Part shown: positions 7,719-15,792 of the stretch, piece by piece
How the letters are laid out: every line of letters starts with the position of its first letter
Numbering within the stretch: the stretch's first letter is position 1
Assembly: GCA_963788285.1 (NCBI GenBank)
Contig: CAWBGB010000007.1
Span: 372,001 to 436,000, forward strand
Direction of reading: 5' to 3'
DNA from: Alicyclobacillus_A sp963788285
GTDB lineage: Bacteria > Bacillota > Bacilli > Alicyclobacillales > Alicyclobacillaceae
DNA length: 64,000 bases
The notes under the pieces: generated by a model
Databases searched by the model: none
What the model saw: only the letters and a program-made list of their open reading frames with translations
Told to the model about the DNA's origin: nothing
Program-made: the position numbers and the translations under genes

Positions 7719-9944
7719 TTACGGTACGAGCGTGTCTTCTACCCGAAGTTTTTTCGGGGTCAGCCTACCCTGTGGTGCAACGATGATAATGAGCAGTGCA
7801 ACCAGGCCGTAGATAGCCGCCGTCAGTGCATCGTGAGCGAGTGCTGTCATGTCGTGGATGGCGATGATGTTGCGTAAGCCAGAGACGGCGTACGACATCG
7901 GCAACAGCGGATGCACGGCCTGGAAGAACGACGGTACCAGGTTCACAGGGAACGTCCCGCCGCTGGACGTCAGCTGCAACAGCAAGAGAACAATGGCGAT
8001 AAAGCGGCCAGGACCGGTCCCAAGGAAGGTGATAAACATACCAATCACCGTGATATCCACAATCGACAACAAGATGTTGAACAGGTAGAACAGGGGTATG
8101 CTGGTCACCGGCAGTTTCAGTCCATACAAGAGCACGGTAGAGGCGATGAGCGACTGCCCCACGCCAATACACCACAACACACTAAACTTGCCGAGGGCGA
8201 CGGCGGCGCGTGAGACTGGCGTCACTCGCCAGCGCCCTTCGCGCAATGGAACGAGGAAGTACAGCATCAACGCGCCGACCCACAGGCTGAGAGACACGAA
8301 ATACGGTGCCAGGCCCTGGCCGTACGTGTTGACCGGGAACATGGGATGCGTTATGGCGTTGACTGGATGCGACATCAACTCCGCGTTCAGGTTCGGGTTG
8401 GTCAAGTTGGCGGATTGCATGGCGTCGGACACCTTGTGCGCAAAGGTCGTTTGTCCGTCTGCCAATTGGGACGCGCCGTTTGCTAAGCGATTGGCGCCAG
8501 ATTGCAGCGAATCCATCCCGGTTGCCAGCTTGTGGCTACCCGCTGCAGACTGCGTCAAACCGGCGCTTACTTGGGCCGCAGCGGACTGCAGTTGAGACTG
8601 TGCTCGCTGCACGCTCGCTACTCCGCCCGACAGGCTGTTGAGGCCGGACTGTACTTGCCCGAGTGCCTTGTCGAGGGGCGCGATGCCCTGCTGAAATTGT
8701 GAAGTCCCGGCCTTTAGCTGCCCAGCGTTCTGACTGAGTGTGCGCAATCTGTCGTTAAAATTCTGTGCGCCGGTTTGGACTTGTGAAAGGACAGACGCCA
8801 ACTGGTCAGCCCCTTGCTGTGTCTGCGCCAGGGCAGATGCCAACTGGTTTAAGCCTGCATTGGTCTGTTGCAGGATGCCGATGGCCTGGACGACGCGCGG
8901 ATCGGCCGATTGTCCAGCGTCTTGTTGATAGGCTTGAAGCAAACTGAGAGACTGGGAAATGCCTGCTTGCAACTGCACAACTGAGTCTCGTTCCGCGTTG
9001 GCACCGTCAAGAATTTGCTTGGATCCGGCCGTGGCTTGACCCACTGCGGTCGTCAGTTCAGCGCTCGCAGTCCAAAGGCGCTGCGCCCCGTCTGCCAGTT
9101 GCGACGCGCCATTCACCAATTGACCTGTCGGACTCGCCAGCGGAGAGATTTGCTGGCGGATTTGCGTCACCGCCTGGGCGGATTTCTGTAGACCGGACTG
9201 CACCAGAGCGGTCCCTTGCTGCACTTGACTGAGTCCCTTGGCAACTTGTGAACTGCCCGGTGCCAACTGGTTTAACGCGCTGTCGAGTTGGGCCGATCCG
9301 CTTCTGGCCGACGATACGGAACTGGACAAGGTCTTCGCACCACCAGCGAGTTGCAGGCTGCCTGAGGCCAGCTTGTTGGCTGTTTGCACAATCTGACTCA
9401 TGCCAGATTTCGACCGACCAACCACATCGAGCAGGCGTTGAATATAATTTTGGCTCAGGTTCTGCGCTAGCGTGGCCGCAATTTCGCTCTGTACACGGCT
9501 GGTAATCTGCCCAGCGAGGTAGTTCTCTCCCTGATTCGGCGTGAACACGAGGTTCACCTTTCGGGGGTGATTTGTTCCGACACTCAGCACGTCGGAGGTG
9601 AACGACTTCGGAATGTCGAGTACCATGTAGTACTGGTTGTGACGGAGGCCATCGATAGCAGCCTGACGGTCGACGACGTGCCAATCCAGATCTTTGTCCG
9701 CGACGAGTGCCTTTTGCAGGTCCTTGCCGAAGTTCACGGTCTTCCCGTCCTGGGTGCCCCCGGCATCCTCGTTGACCAACGCGACCGGAAGTTTGTCTAA
9801 GGAGCCGTACGGATCCCAGAACGCCCACAGGTACAGGCAACTGTACAGCAGCGGCAGCAACAGCATGGAAAACAGTCCGATGCGCCTCAGCTTATTTCGC
9901 CACAAACGCATCCACTCGACCTGCATCACGGTCAACATCTGCAC
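7719..9944 (-). CDS. YhgE/Pip domain membrane protein (ABC-2 permease-like)
   Basis: 741 residues. Layout: one membrane helix at residues 22-42 (LFSMLLLPLLYSCLYLWAF), an extracytoplasmic YhgE/Pip N-domain (LPVALVNEDAGG, YYMVLDIPKSFTSDVL), about 340 residues of repeats with QL..G, GxxQLxxG and LxxG spacing that should form long coiled-coil rods, then five to six C-terminal ABC-2-like helices (from about residue 540). Relatives include the phage infection protein Pip and type VII secretion-associated proteins. The GTG start follows GGAGGTGG at 6 nt and lies 53 nt inside the ATPase gene, suggesting coupled translation. Function is not established for the family. Confidence 0.85.
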   Translation of the reverse strand: MQMLTVMQVEWMRLWRNKLRRIGLFSMLLLPLLYSCLYLWAFWDPYGSLDKLPVALVNEDAGGTQDGKTVNFGKDLQKALVADKDLDWHVVDRQAAIDGLRHNQYYMVLDIPKSFTSDVLSVGTNHPRKVNLVFTPNQGENYLAGQITSRVQSEIAATLAQNLSQNYIQRLLDVVGRSKSGMSQIVQTANKLASGSLQLAGGAKTLSSSVSSARSGSAQLDSALNQLAPGSSQVAKGLSQVQQGTALVQSGLQKSAQAVTQIRQQISPLASPTGQLVNGASQLADGAQRLWTASAELTTAVGQATAGSKQILDGANAERDSVVQLQAGISQSLSLLQAYQQDAGQSADPRVVQAIGILQQTNAGLNQLASALAQTQQGADQLASVLSQVQTGAQNFNDRLRTLSQNAGQLKAGTSQFQQGIAPLDKALGQVQSGLNSLSGGVASVQRAQSQLQSAAAQVSAGLTQSAAGSHKLATGMDSLQSGANRLANGASQLADGQTTFAHKVSDAMQSANLTNPNLNAELMSHPVNAITHPMFPVNTYGQGLAPYFVSLSLWVGALMLYFLVPLREGRWRVTPVSRAAVALGKFSVLWCIGVGQSLIASTVLLYGLKLPVTSIPLFYLFNILLSIVDITVIGMFITFLGTGPGRFIAIVLLLLQLTSSGGTFPVNLVPSFFQAVHPLLPMSYAVSGLRNIIAIHDMTALAHDALTAAIYGLVALLIIIVAPQGRLTPKKLRVEDTLVP

Positions 9945-10587
9945 GAATTTCCACCTCCCCTTCTGGAAGTCGTATGACCATGTCGACGTCAGTCAAGGTC
10001 GAACTGACGACGGACGTGAAGAGGACACCGACATCGTTCTCGTTCAGACGGCGAAAGTACTGTTGCGCCTCCACGCACTGTTCTTCAGATAGGCCTTTCA
10101 ATGGTTCATCCAGTAACACGAACTTGGGTCGGCCTGCCGTGGCGACTGCGAGCGAGGTGCGAAAGAGCGCGTATTGGTCCAGGTCCTTGATGCGCGATTT
10201 CGCCTGCGCCGTTAAATCATAGGTCTGCAACAGTTCCTGGGTCCTTTGGCGGGCAGCTTTTTGCCGCAGTAGTTTCAATTGGCTGTAAATGTGCTCACGC
10301 ACCGTCAGGGTATCAAACAGCGGACTGAATCCCAGGATTGGGCCAAGGCCTATCAGGGACGCATCAGGGCACAAGGGCGCCATGTCTGTCGACTCGTCAT
10401 GACGGATGTAGACCCGTCCGTGGGAGGGCAGCATATACCCAGCCGCCATCAACAACAATGCCGACTTTCCGCTGTGGGAAGGGCCGACAATGGCCGCAGT
10501 GGAGCCGGTTTCGAGTCGTATGTTCATGGTCGTCGGCGCGCTCCGTTCGCTCCCCAACCAAGGAACATCTTCAAACACCAGAAACAT
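9892..10587 (-). CDS. ABC-type ATP-binding protein paired with YhgE, degenerate signature motif
   Basis: 231 residues. Walker A is clear (GPSHSGKSALLL near residue 37), Q-loop region GLGPILGFSPLFDTLTVREH, Walker B FVLLDEPLKGL. The ABC signature LSGGQ is replaced by DLDQYALFRT, and the H-loop His appears replaced in LFTSVVSS. So ATP binding is likely but normal ABC dimer catalysis is doubtful. The start is placed at the ATG 10587, 7 nt after GGGGG; an ATG six bases upstream is also open. The 3' end overlaps the YhgE gene by 53 nt, so the two likely form one membrane complex. Confidence 0.75.
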   Translation of the reverse strand: MFLVFEDVPWLGSERSAPTTMNIRLETGSTAAIVGPSHSGKSALLLMAAGYMLPSHGRVYIRHDESTDMAPLCPDASLIGLGPILGFSPLFDTLTVREHIYSQLKLLRQKAARQRTQELLQTYDLTAQAKSRIKDLDQYALFRTSLAVATAGRPKFVLLDEPLKGLSEEQCVEAQQYFRRLNENDVGVLFTSVVSSTLTDVDMVIRLPEGEVEIRADVDRDAGRVDAFVAK

Positions 10588-10600
10588 GTACATTCCCCCG

Positions 10601-10619
10601 AAATGACACTATGTCATTT
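10601..10619. promoter_or_regulatory. palindromic operator candidate upstream of the ATPase-YhgE operon
   Basis: Perfect inverted repeat AAATGACA-3 nt-TGTCATTT, lying just downstream of the predicted start site and upstream of the ribosome site. Shape and position suit a TetR- or MarR-type repressor; no such regulator gene adjoins. Confidence 0.5.
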
Positions 10620-10630
10620 TTGCTGGAACC

Positions 10631-10659
10631 ATCATATCACGCGCATCGAAGCTATACAA
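10631..10659 (-). promoter_or_regulatory. sigma-A promoter of the ATPase-YhgE operon
   Basis: On the minus strand TTGTAT (10654-10659), 17-nt spacer, TATGAT (10631-10636); start expected near 10624, at the edge of the operator palindrome. Confidence 0.55.
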
Positions 10660-10787
10660 TGCCCTACCTGGCCCCACTTTGTACGGTGCCCAATCCGCGT
10701 ATATTGGTTGCAGTCACATCATTTACTAGAAGGAAAGTGTTCGAAAATAGCGAATTTGTCAGCGAGGTTGCACCGAGGGGGTTTTGC

Positions 10788-11084
10788 ATGCTGTTCAAAA
10801 TCGGAAAAGTGAAGGTCAGCCAGGCGGTACTGAAGAGCGACATCTCGGTGTCTGACTTAATATCTGCGTTCGCAAGGTACATTCGCGGCGACTGGGGAGA
10901 CGGCGATACGGCCAGCGAGCTGTGCAACGATATGGCAATCGCTTGCGGACTGCCTATTGTTGCCACGTACACCTCCACTGACGGTCAAAAATTCTGCATG
11001 TCAACCGCAAATGGTGTCACTAACATTTGCTTGCCTGAGGAAGTACATACGGAGAATCAATCGGTGTTCAATTCAATTTTCTGA
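10788..11084 (+). CDS. small protein of the GDWGD-motif (plasmid-related) family, hypothetical
   Basis: 98 residues; ATG preceded by GAGGGGG at 6 nt. The pattern FKIGKVKVSQAVL, then ARYIRGDWGDGD, LPIVATYTSTDGQKF and the end ICLPEEV resembles a widespread small family with a conserved RHxxGDWG motif, a middle SAY..dG.kiW strand and a final LLPEEY. Members are often labelled plasmid-related proteins and have no known role. It is divergent from the ATPase-YhgE operon and ends before the terminator at 11201. The family match is from memory. Confidence 0.6.
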   Translation: MLFKIGKVKVSQAVLKSDISVSDLISAFARYIRGDWGDGDTASELCNDMAIACGLPIVATYTSTDGQKFCMSTANGVTNICLPEEVHTENQSVFNSIF

Positions 11085-11200
11085 ATGTACTGGTATGACA
11101 GGAGGAATGGTAGGCCAGGTGGGTTCGTGGTTCACACCAGGAACTCCAGAAAGTATCCGAATGGTTTCAGAAGACTGAGACGATGGGTGCACCAAATGCG

Positions 11201-11242
11201 AAAAAGGCGACCGGAGGCCCTACGTAGTCTGGTCGCCTTTTT
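11201..11242. terminator. intrinsic terminator, bidirectional form
   Basis: AAAAAGGCGACC pairs with GGTCGCCTTTTT around an 18-nt loop; closes the small GDWGD-motif gene. Confidence 0.8.
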
Positions 11243-11273
11243 CGTGAAGGGGGCTGCTCCATCGCTCATACAT

Positions 11274-11303
11274 TTGCCTATCCTGCAGATAATGTTCTAT
11301 AAA
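11274..11303 (+). promoter_or_regulatory. sigma-A promoter of the LysR gene
   Basis: TTGCCT (11274-11279), 18-nt spacer, TATAAA (11298-11303). Confidence 0.45.
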
Positions 11304-11356
11304 ATATATGAAATCCAAACTGTCGTTCTAGGGTAAAGAACAACGGAGGGGCGTCG

Positions 11357-12259
11357 ATGGAATTTCGGCAATTGCAGTACTTCCAGACCGTCGCGGAACT
11401 GGAGCACGTCACGCAGGCTGCGGAACGTTTACACGTCGCGCAGTCGGCCATCAGCCGCCAAATTCGGCTGCTGGAAGAGGAACTGGGTGCGCCACTGTTT
11501 TACCGCGAGGGAACAGGTATCCGTCTATCGGCGTTTGGGAAGCGTTTTTTGCCAAGAGCCTTACGCATCCTCCGCGAAGTGGAATTCGCCAAACAAGATG
11601 CAGAGCACTTTTTGAATCCGGAGGCCGGTACCGTGAGGTTGGGGTTCCCACACAGCGTGGGAGTGCATTATGTGCCTTCGCTCATTGCGGCTTTTCGTGA
11701 GGAAGCGCCTCATGTACAGTTTGACCTGGTCCAGGCCCGTGTGCACGACCTAATGGCCGCGCTGCACGACGGAGATTTGGAGCTGGCTATTATCACACCC
11801 TGGGAAGATGTACAGACTGTACCGAATTTGACGGGGGAGTACCTGTATCAGGAAGAGATGCGCGCCATTCTGCCCAGTGGGCATCGGTGTGCGGATAAGG
11901 AAGACATTCAACTGAATGAACTGAAGGACGATCCATTCATCCTCTTTAAACCAGGTTACACGTTGCGCACCCTGGTTTGGGACGCTTGCACAGCAGCTGG
12001 CTTTGAACCGAACATCGCATTTGAAGCCGAGGAGACGGACACGATTCGGGCGTTCGTCCAAGCGGGGCTGGGCGTTAGCATCCTGCCGATGGTAGGGCCG
12101 GGAGATGCGAAGGGTATAGCGGCCGTCCCCATCTGCGGTAGAGGCGTTCAGCGCTCTGTAGGGATTGCGTGGCACAGTGAAGCTGGCCGCTCCGGCCCAG
12201 CGGAACGCTTTGCTCAGTTCGTGATCCAACGCGCTCGTTCCCACAGGAAGAGGGACTGA
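11357..12259 (+). CDS. LysR-type transcriptional regulator
   Basis: 300 residues, standard for the family. Winged helix-turn-helix at residues 1-60 (FRQLQYFQTVAELEHVTQAA, then LHVAQSAISRQIRLLEEELG), linker helix to about 85, then a periplasmic-binding-like effector domain (VRLGFPHSVGVHYVPSLIAA onward). The ATG follows GGAGG. It resembles the GltC/CynR-like group but its effector cannot be read. panD starts about 100 nt downstream on the same strand with its own promoter-like signals, so co-regulation is uncertain. Confidence 0.9.
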   Translation: MEFRQLQYFQTVAELEHVTQAAERLHVAQSAISRQIRLLEEELGAPLFYREGTGIRLSAFGKRFLPRALRILREVEFAKQDAEHFLNPEAGTVRLGFPHSVGVHYVPSLIAAFREEAPHVQFDLVQARVHDLMAALHDGDLELAIITPWEDVQTVPNLTGEYLYQEEMRAILPSGHRCADKEDIQLNELKDDPFILFKPGYTLRTLVWDACTAAGFEPNIAFEAEETDTIRAFVQAGLGVSILPMVGPGDAKGIAAVPICGRGVQRSVGIAWHSEAGRSGPAERFAQFVIQRARSHRKRD

Positions 12260-12262
12260 CAA

Positions 12263-12279
12263 TTTCGAATCTGTTCGAA
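12263..12279. promoter_or_regulatory. inverted motif TTTCGAATCTGTTCGAA (copy 1)
   Basis: Sits at the LysR/panD junction. A nearly identical motif occurs at 13420 upstream of mtnD. Likely a regulator site; the protein is unknown. Confidence 0.3.
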
Positions 12280-12362
12280 TGCAAATGATACCACTTGATT
12301 GTCTGAGACAGTAGACGTAGTATCTACCGTGAAAGTCCGCAGGGGAAAGGACGAAGAGACAC

Positions 12363-12734
12363 GTGTTTCGTACACTGATGAAATCAAAGATTCACCGGGC
12401 TACCGTCACGTTGACGAACCTGAACTATAAAGGCAGCATCACGATTGATGGGGCACTTGCAGAACAAGCAGACTTAGTGGAAAACGAACTCGTGCAGGTG
12501 GTCAACGTCAACAACGGGCAACGGTTTGAAACCTATGTGATTATTGGGGAACCGGGCTCAGGCTGCATCGAGCTCAATGGTGCGGCTGCCCGACTTGCTG
12601 AACCTGGCGACTTGGTCATCATCATTTCGTACGGCATGTACGACGAATCGGAAGTGAAGACGCACAAGCCGACGGTGGTCATGGTGGACGAGCATAACAA
12701 ACCCACGGAATTGCTCGATGTCGAGCGTAACTAA
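12363..12734 (+). CDS. panD: aspartate 1-decarboxylase
   Basis: 123 residues starting at GTG. PanD makes beta-alanine from L-aspartate for pantothenate and CoA. The proenzyme self-cleaves at Gly-Ser to form the pyruvoyl cofactor; the site is seen in LNYKGSITID (Gly24-Ser25). Other family marks: MKSKIHRATVT near the N-terminus, the NNGQRFETYVI segment, and LNGAAARLAEPGDLVIIISY. The length is typical for the bacterial one-piece form. No panB or panC is adjacent. A promoter-like TTGATT-17-TAGTAT precedes it, with TGTCT-G-AGACA in the spacer. Confidence 0.95.
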   Translation: MFRTLMKSKIHRATVTLTNLNYKGSITIDGALAEQADLVENELVQVVNVNNGQRFETYVIIGEPGSGCIELNGAAARLAEPGDLVIIISYGMYDESEVKTHKPTVVMVDEHNKPTELLDVERN

Positions 12735-12745
12735 TTCATCGACGA

Positions 12746-12775
12746 AGAGGCAGCTGAACCCAATCGGCTGCCTCT
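12746..12775 (+). terminator. hairpin between panD and mtnD
   Basis: AGAGGCAGC pairs with GCTGCCTCT around a 12-nt loop between two convergent genes; only a weak T run follows. Confidence 0.55.
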
Positions 12776-12810
12776 GTTGCTCGATTGTGAACCTACTGGA
12801 CCCAACCGTC

Positions 12811-13362
12811 TTATCGGCCGAATAACGCCTTTTGGAACGACGGGTCTTCGTAGGGGTGGGCGACCCAACCGGACGGGTCGATGAACAAGCGAATGGCGAC
12901 GACTTTGCGTTCGTCAGTGAGTGTGAAAAAATGCGGATTATTTTCCGGGACGGAAATCACGTCGCCGGCTTCTAGTTCAACGTCGAAGTACCCGACCTGT
13001 TCACTCTTAATCACAAACACGCCGCTGCCCGCTGCAATTGCACGGACTTCGTCTTCCGTATGGGTGTGAACCTGTTCAAACTTTTTCAACATATCTTCGA
13101 GATTTGGCGTCGCATCGGAGAGAGAGATCACGTCCCACTTCACGTAGCCGCGGGCTTTCGCCAAGGCTTCAATGTCCTCCTGAAACGCGTTCAAGATCTC
13201 CTGCTTCTCCTCGTCCGTTAACACAAACTTTCCACGCAGTTTCTGTGGCAGTTTTTCAACGTTCCAGTGGTCGTAGAAAACGTTGTTGTTGGCCAGGAAC
13301 TTCCGTACGTTCTGCTCGCCGGAAATTCGTTCGTTGGTATTGCGTACGCGAATCGTTGCCAT
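12811..13362 (-). CDS. mtnD: acireductone dioxygenase
   Basis: 183 residues, cupin fold. It oxidises acireductone (1,2-dihydroxy-5-methylthiopentene) to the methionine keto acid and formate, near the end of the methionine salvage pathway. Metal ligands are in HTHTEDEVR (His, His, Glu, near residues 97-103) and in ENNPHFFTL. The start ATG has AGGAGG upstream. It is divergent from the SAM-riboswitch-controlled mtnWXB operon and I see no riboswitch on its own side; a Spo0A-box-like TTTGTCGAAA lies about 100 nt upstream and the TTTCGAACCTGTTCGAA motif about 60 nt upstream. Confidence 0.95.
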   Translation of the reverse strand: MATIRVRNTNERISGEQNVRKFLANNNVFYDHWNVEKLPQKLRGKFVLTDEEKQEILNAFQEDIEALAKARGYVKWDVISLSDATPNLEDMLKKFEQVHTHTEDEVRAIAAGSGVFVIKSEQVGYFDVELEAGDVISVPENNPHFFTLTDERKVVAIRLFIDPSGWVAHPYEDPSFQKALFGR

Positions 13363-13419
13363 CGTGGATGCCTCCTGTCATTCGTTTTATCGCTTGTTCC
13401 GTTGAATGAGGCGCTTGCG

Positions 13420-13436
13420 TTTCGAACCTGTTCGAA
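13420..13436. promoter_or_regulatory. inverted motif TTTCGAACCTGTTCGAA (copy 2)
   Basis: In the mtnD leader; differs by one base from the motif at 12263. The half-site spacing (2 nt) does not fit the LexA box of Bacillus. Confidence 0.3.
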
Positions 13437-13554
13437 ATTTTATGGCATACATCTTAGGTCACCTTTCGACAAATGTCTATCTTTTTTTGACGATTCCGCA
13501 GGTTAAACTTACAATCAATCACAATCGTAAAACGAGTGTTGGGCCGAACCAATG

Positions 13555-13583
13555 TTGACAAAGGATACCTGAGCTCTTATAGT
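13555..13583 (+). promoter_or_regulatory. sigma-A promoter of the mtnWXB operon
   Basis: Perfect TTGACA (13555-13560), 17-nt spacer, TATAGT (13578-13583), about 60 nt before the SAM aptamer. Confidence 0.85.
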
Positions 13584-13648
13584 ATTCCTTAGCTTTCACA
13601 TATTCAGTAAAGTTACCTGTCGATTGCGGCAGGTTCACAGTTGAATTA

Positions 13649-13765
13649 CCTTATCCAGAGTCGGTGGAGGGACTGGCCCGATGAAACCCGGCAACCGGCC
13701 TGTTGCGCCTGATGGTGGGAACAGGCACGGTGCTAACTCCTGCAGGGCTTTCCTGAGAGATAAGG
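13649..13765 (+). ncRNA. SAM-I (S-box) riboswitch aptamer
   Basis: P1 stem CCTTATC/GATAAGG closes the element. The conserved core is present: ATCCAGAGTCGGTGGAGGGA, GATGAAACCCGGCAACC, GGTGCTAACTCCTGCAG and GAGAGATAAG. It senses S-adenosylmethionine and controls the salvage operon downstream. Confidence 0.97.
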
Positions 13766-13784
13766 GTCCACCGCAACTCCGTGT

Positions 13785-13817
13785 GCGCCTCTTTCCAACA
13801 GGAAAGGGGCGTTTCTT
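13785..13817 (+). terminator. expression-platform terminator of the SAM riboswitch
   Basis: GCGCCTCTTTCC, loop AACA, GGAAAGGGGCGT, then TTTCTT. High SAM should favour this hairpin and stop mtn transcription. Confidence 0.85.
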
Positions 13818-13833
13818 GTATCGCGCCAGCGCG

Positions 13834-13858
13834 TGCAAATCAGGTTAAACGATTTGCA
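13834..13858 (+). repeat. TGCAAATC/GATTTGCA inverted repeat in the mtnW leader
   Basis: 8-bp perfect arms with a 9-nt loop, between the riboswitch terminator and the mtnW ribosome site. The same 8-mers, in the opposite order, bound two of the interspersed elements at 40739 and 50667. Confidence 0.4.
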
Positions 13859-13896
13859 AATTGCTGAGGACTTATGGCCAGAAGGAGGAAATTTAG

Positions 13897-15126
13897 ATGG
13901 CTGTGGCAAGACCGGGATACGTCGTCGCCAAGTACGTCCTCGAGGACAATGCGGCACAACTGTCAAAACGGGCAGAGGGAATCGCTGTGGGCCTCACCGT
14001 AGGCTCTTGGACAGATTTGCCCGCTGCGAAACAGGAATCAATGAAACCGTACCGCGGTGTGGTCGAAGGGATTGAAATCGTTGACGAGTTACCGAAAGGA
14101 CGCGTACGCGCCGAGATTACGATTGGCTATCCAACCGTCAACCTGACGCCGAGCATCCCGGCTGTACTTACCACGGTCTTTGGAAAACTTTCGATGGACG
14201 GCGTGATTCGGCTTGTGGATTTGCGATTGCCTAAGGAATTTATCGCAGCGTTCCCAGGTCCAAAATTTGGCGTGGCGGGCGTGCGTGAGCGCGCACGGGT
14301 CCAGGGCCGGCCGCTGGTGATGAGCATTTTCAAGTCCTGCATTGGACAAAGCTTGGATGAACTGGCTGCGCACTTCGCGGAACAGGCGGAGGGTGGCGTG
14401 GACCTCATCAAGGACGACGAAATTTTCTTCAGCGAACAACATGCGACGCCAGAACAGCGGGTGGCTCGCTTTCGTGACATCGCCAACCGCATCGAGCAGC
14501 AGACCGGGAAACCCGCATTGTACGCTGTGAACCTGACAGGGCGTACATTTGAACTCCGCGACAGGGCGAAGCGCCTTGCGGACCTCGGGGCAGGCGCTCT
14601 CCTGCTGAACGTGGTCGCGTACGGTTACGACGTATTGCAGGAACTCGCGTCCGACCCGGACATTCACATCCCCATCATGGCGCATCCGGCGGTGGCCGGT
14701 GCGCTGTATGGATCAGCGACGCATGGGATTTCATCGCACATTGTGCTGGGACAGTTACTTCGCCTCGCAGGCGCGGACATTGCCATTTACCCGTCACCGT
14801 ATGGATCTGTCACATTGGCCGCCAAGGAAGGGGCGGCTTTGGTGGAGTCCCTGCGCCAACCGAATGGACTGAAACCGGTGTTGCCGGCGCCGTCCGCCGG
14901 AATTCATCCAGGGCTGGTGCCGACCTTGGTCCGGGACTTTGGCCTCGATATCATTGTCAACGCGGGGGGGGCCATTCACGGCCACCCACAAGGTGCGACC
15001 GCGGGCGGTAAGGCGTTCGTGGACGCGGTCCACGCAGTCGCTACCGGTCACAGCCTGAAGGTGGCGGCGGAAGGCAGCGAGGCACTGCGCTTGGCACTGG
15101 ATAAATGGGGGTATTCAGTATCGTGA
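13897..15126 (+). CDS. mtnW: 2,3-diketo-5-methylthiopentyl-1-phosphate enolase (RuBisCO-like protein)
   Basis: 409 residues, RuBisCO-like type IV protein. It enolises 2,3-diketo-5-methylthiopentyl 1-phosphate in methionine salvage. The RuBisCO large-subunit fold shows in the N-terminal GYVVAKYVLEDNA domain, the barrel, and GGVDLIKDDE, where the Lys corresponds to the carbamylated active-site lysine and Asp/Glu bind Mg. Phosphate-binding loops appear in YPSPYGSVT and NAGGAIHGHPQGATAGGKA. The ATG has AGAAGGAGG upstream. First gene of the SAM-controlled operon; its stop overlaps mtnX. Confidence 0.95.
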   Translation: MAVARPGYVVAKYVLEDNAAQLSKRAEGIAVGLTVGSWTDLPAAKQESMKPYRGVVEGIEIVDELPKGRVRAEITIGYPTVNLTPSIPAVLTTVFGKLSMDGVIRLVDLRLPKEFIAAFPGPKFGVAGVRERARVQGRPLVMSIFKSCIGQSLDELAAHFAEQAEGGVDLIKDDEIFFSEQHATPEQRVARFRDIANRIEQQTGKPALYAVNLTGRTFELRDRAKRLADLGAGALLLNVVAYGYDVLQELASDPDIHIPIMAHPAVAGALYGSATHGISSHIVLGQLLRLAGADIAIYPSPYGSVTLAAKEGAALVESLRQPNGLKPVLPAPSAGIHPGLVPTLVRDFGLDIIVNAGGAIHGHPQGATAGGKAFVDAVHAVATGHSLKVAAEGSEALRLALDKWGYSVS

Positions 15127-15788
15127 GACACCGCCAAGTGGCGTTTTACTGTGATTTTGACGGCACCATTGCGGAACGGGACATGATTGGAGTGATCCTC
15201 AAACGGTTTGCTCCGCCAGAGGCCCAAAGCATTGTAGCGGAGGTGAACGCGAAACGAAGGTCGGTGCAGAACGGGGTTGAGGCCATGTTTGGCCTCATTC
15301 CCTCGAGCGTGTTCCCGGCGATGGAACAATACGCCCGGGAACAGACCAAAGTGCGGCCTGGCTTTGACGCATTCGTCGCGTTGTGCCGCGAAAAGGGATG
15401 GCGCTTGACCGTTGTCAGCGGAGGCTTTGACTTTTTTGTTTATCCAGTTGTCGCGCGTCACAATGACGTCGTCTGTGTCTACTGCAATTCACTGGATACA
15501 ACTGGCACGTACCTGCAGGTGAAATGGGGTGTTCTGTGCGACACAGCGTGTGACGGAGGCTGTGGCCTGTGTAAGCCGACGGTGATTCGCAAAACACTGC
15601 AGGTTGGGGAAACGCTCGTGGTCATTGGTGACGGAGTAACGGATGTCAAGCAGGCGAAGTTGGCCGATTTTGTGTTTGCACGAGACGAACTGCTCGCCGA
15701 GTGCCAGGCACTTGGACTTCCACATGCAAAGTTCGAAACATTTTATGACATTGCCGGACATCCATATCTGGCGGTTGAGGAGGCGTGA
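15105..15788 (+). CDS. mtnX: 2-hydroxy-3-keto-5-methylthiopentenyl-1-phosphate phosphatase
   Basis: 227 residues from ATG 15105; GTG 15123, overlapping the mtnW stop codon, is an equally possible start. HAD-superfamily phosphatase: the nucleophile motif DFDGTIAERD, the motif II VVSGGFDFFV, and motif III/IV VVIGDGVTDVKQAKLADF. It removes phosphate from the enolase product to give acireductone. A CDTACDGGCGLCKP cluster in the cap is typical of MtnX. It overlaps mtnW and is 4 nt from mtnB, so translation is probably coupled. Confidence 0.93.
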   Translation: MGVFSIVRHRQVAFYCDFDGTIAERDMIGVILKRFAPPEAQSIVAEVNAKRRSVQNGVEAMFGLIPSSVFPAMEQYAREQTKVRPGFDAFVALCREKGWRLTVVSGGFDFFVYPVVARHNDVVCVYCNSLDTTGTYLQVKWGVLCDTACDGGCGLCKPTVIRKTLQVGETLVVIGDGVTDVKQAKLADFVFARDELLAECQALGLPHAKFETFYDIAGHPYLAVEEA

Positions 15789-15792
15789 AGTG

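Noticed and set aside
9058..9840. 260-codon open frame on the minus strand inside the YhgE gene
   Set aside because: Second frame of a repetitive gene; Arg/Gly-rich with no known pattern.
13420..13436. LexA (DinR) box upstream of mtnD
   Set aside because: The half sites CGAAC/GTTCG are separated by 2 nt instead of 4.
14089..14685. 198-codon open frame on the minus strand
   Set aside because: Antisense to mtnW without a ribosome site.
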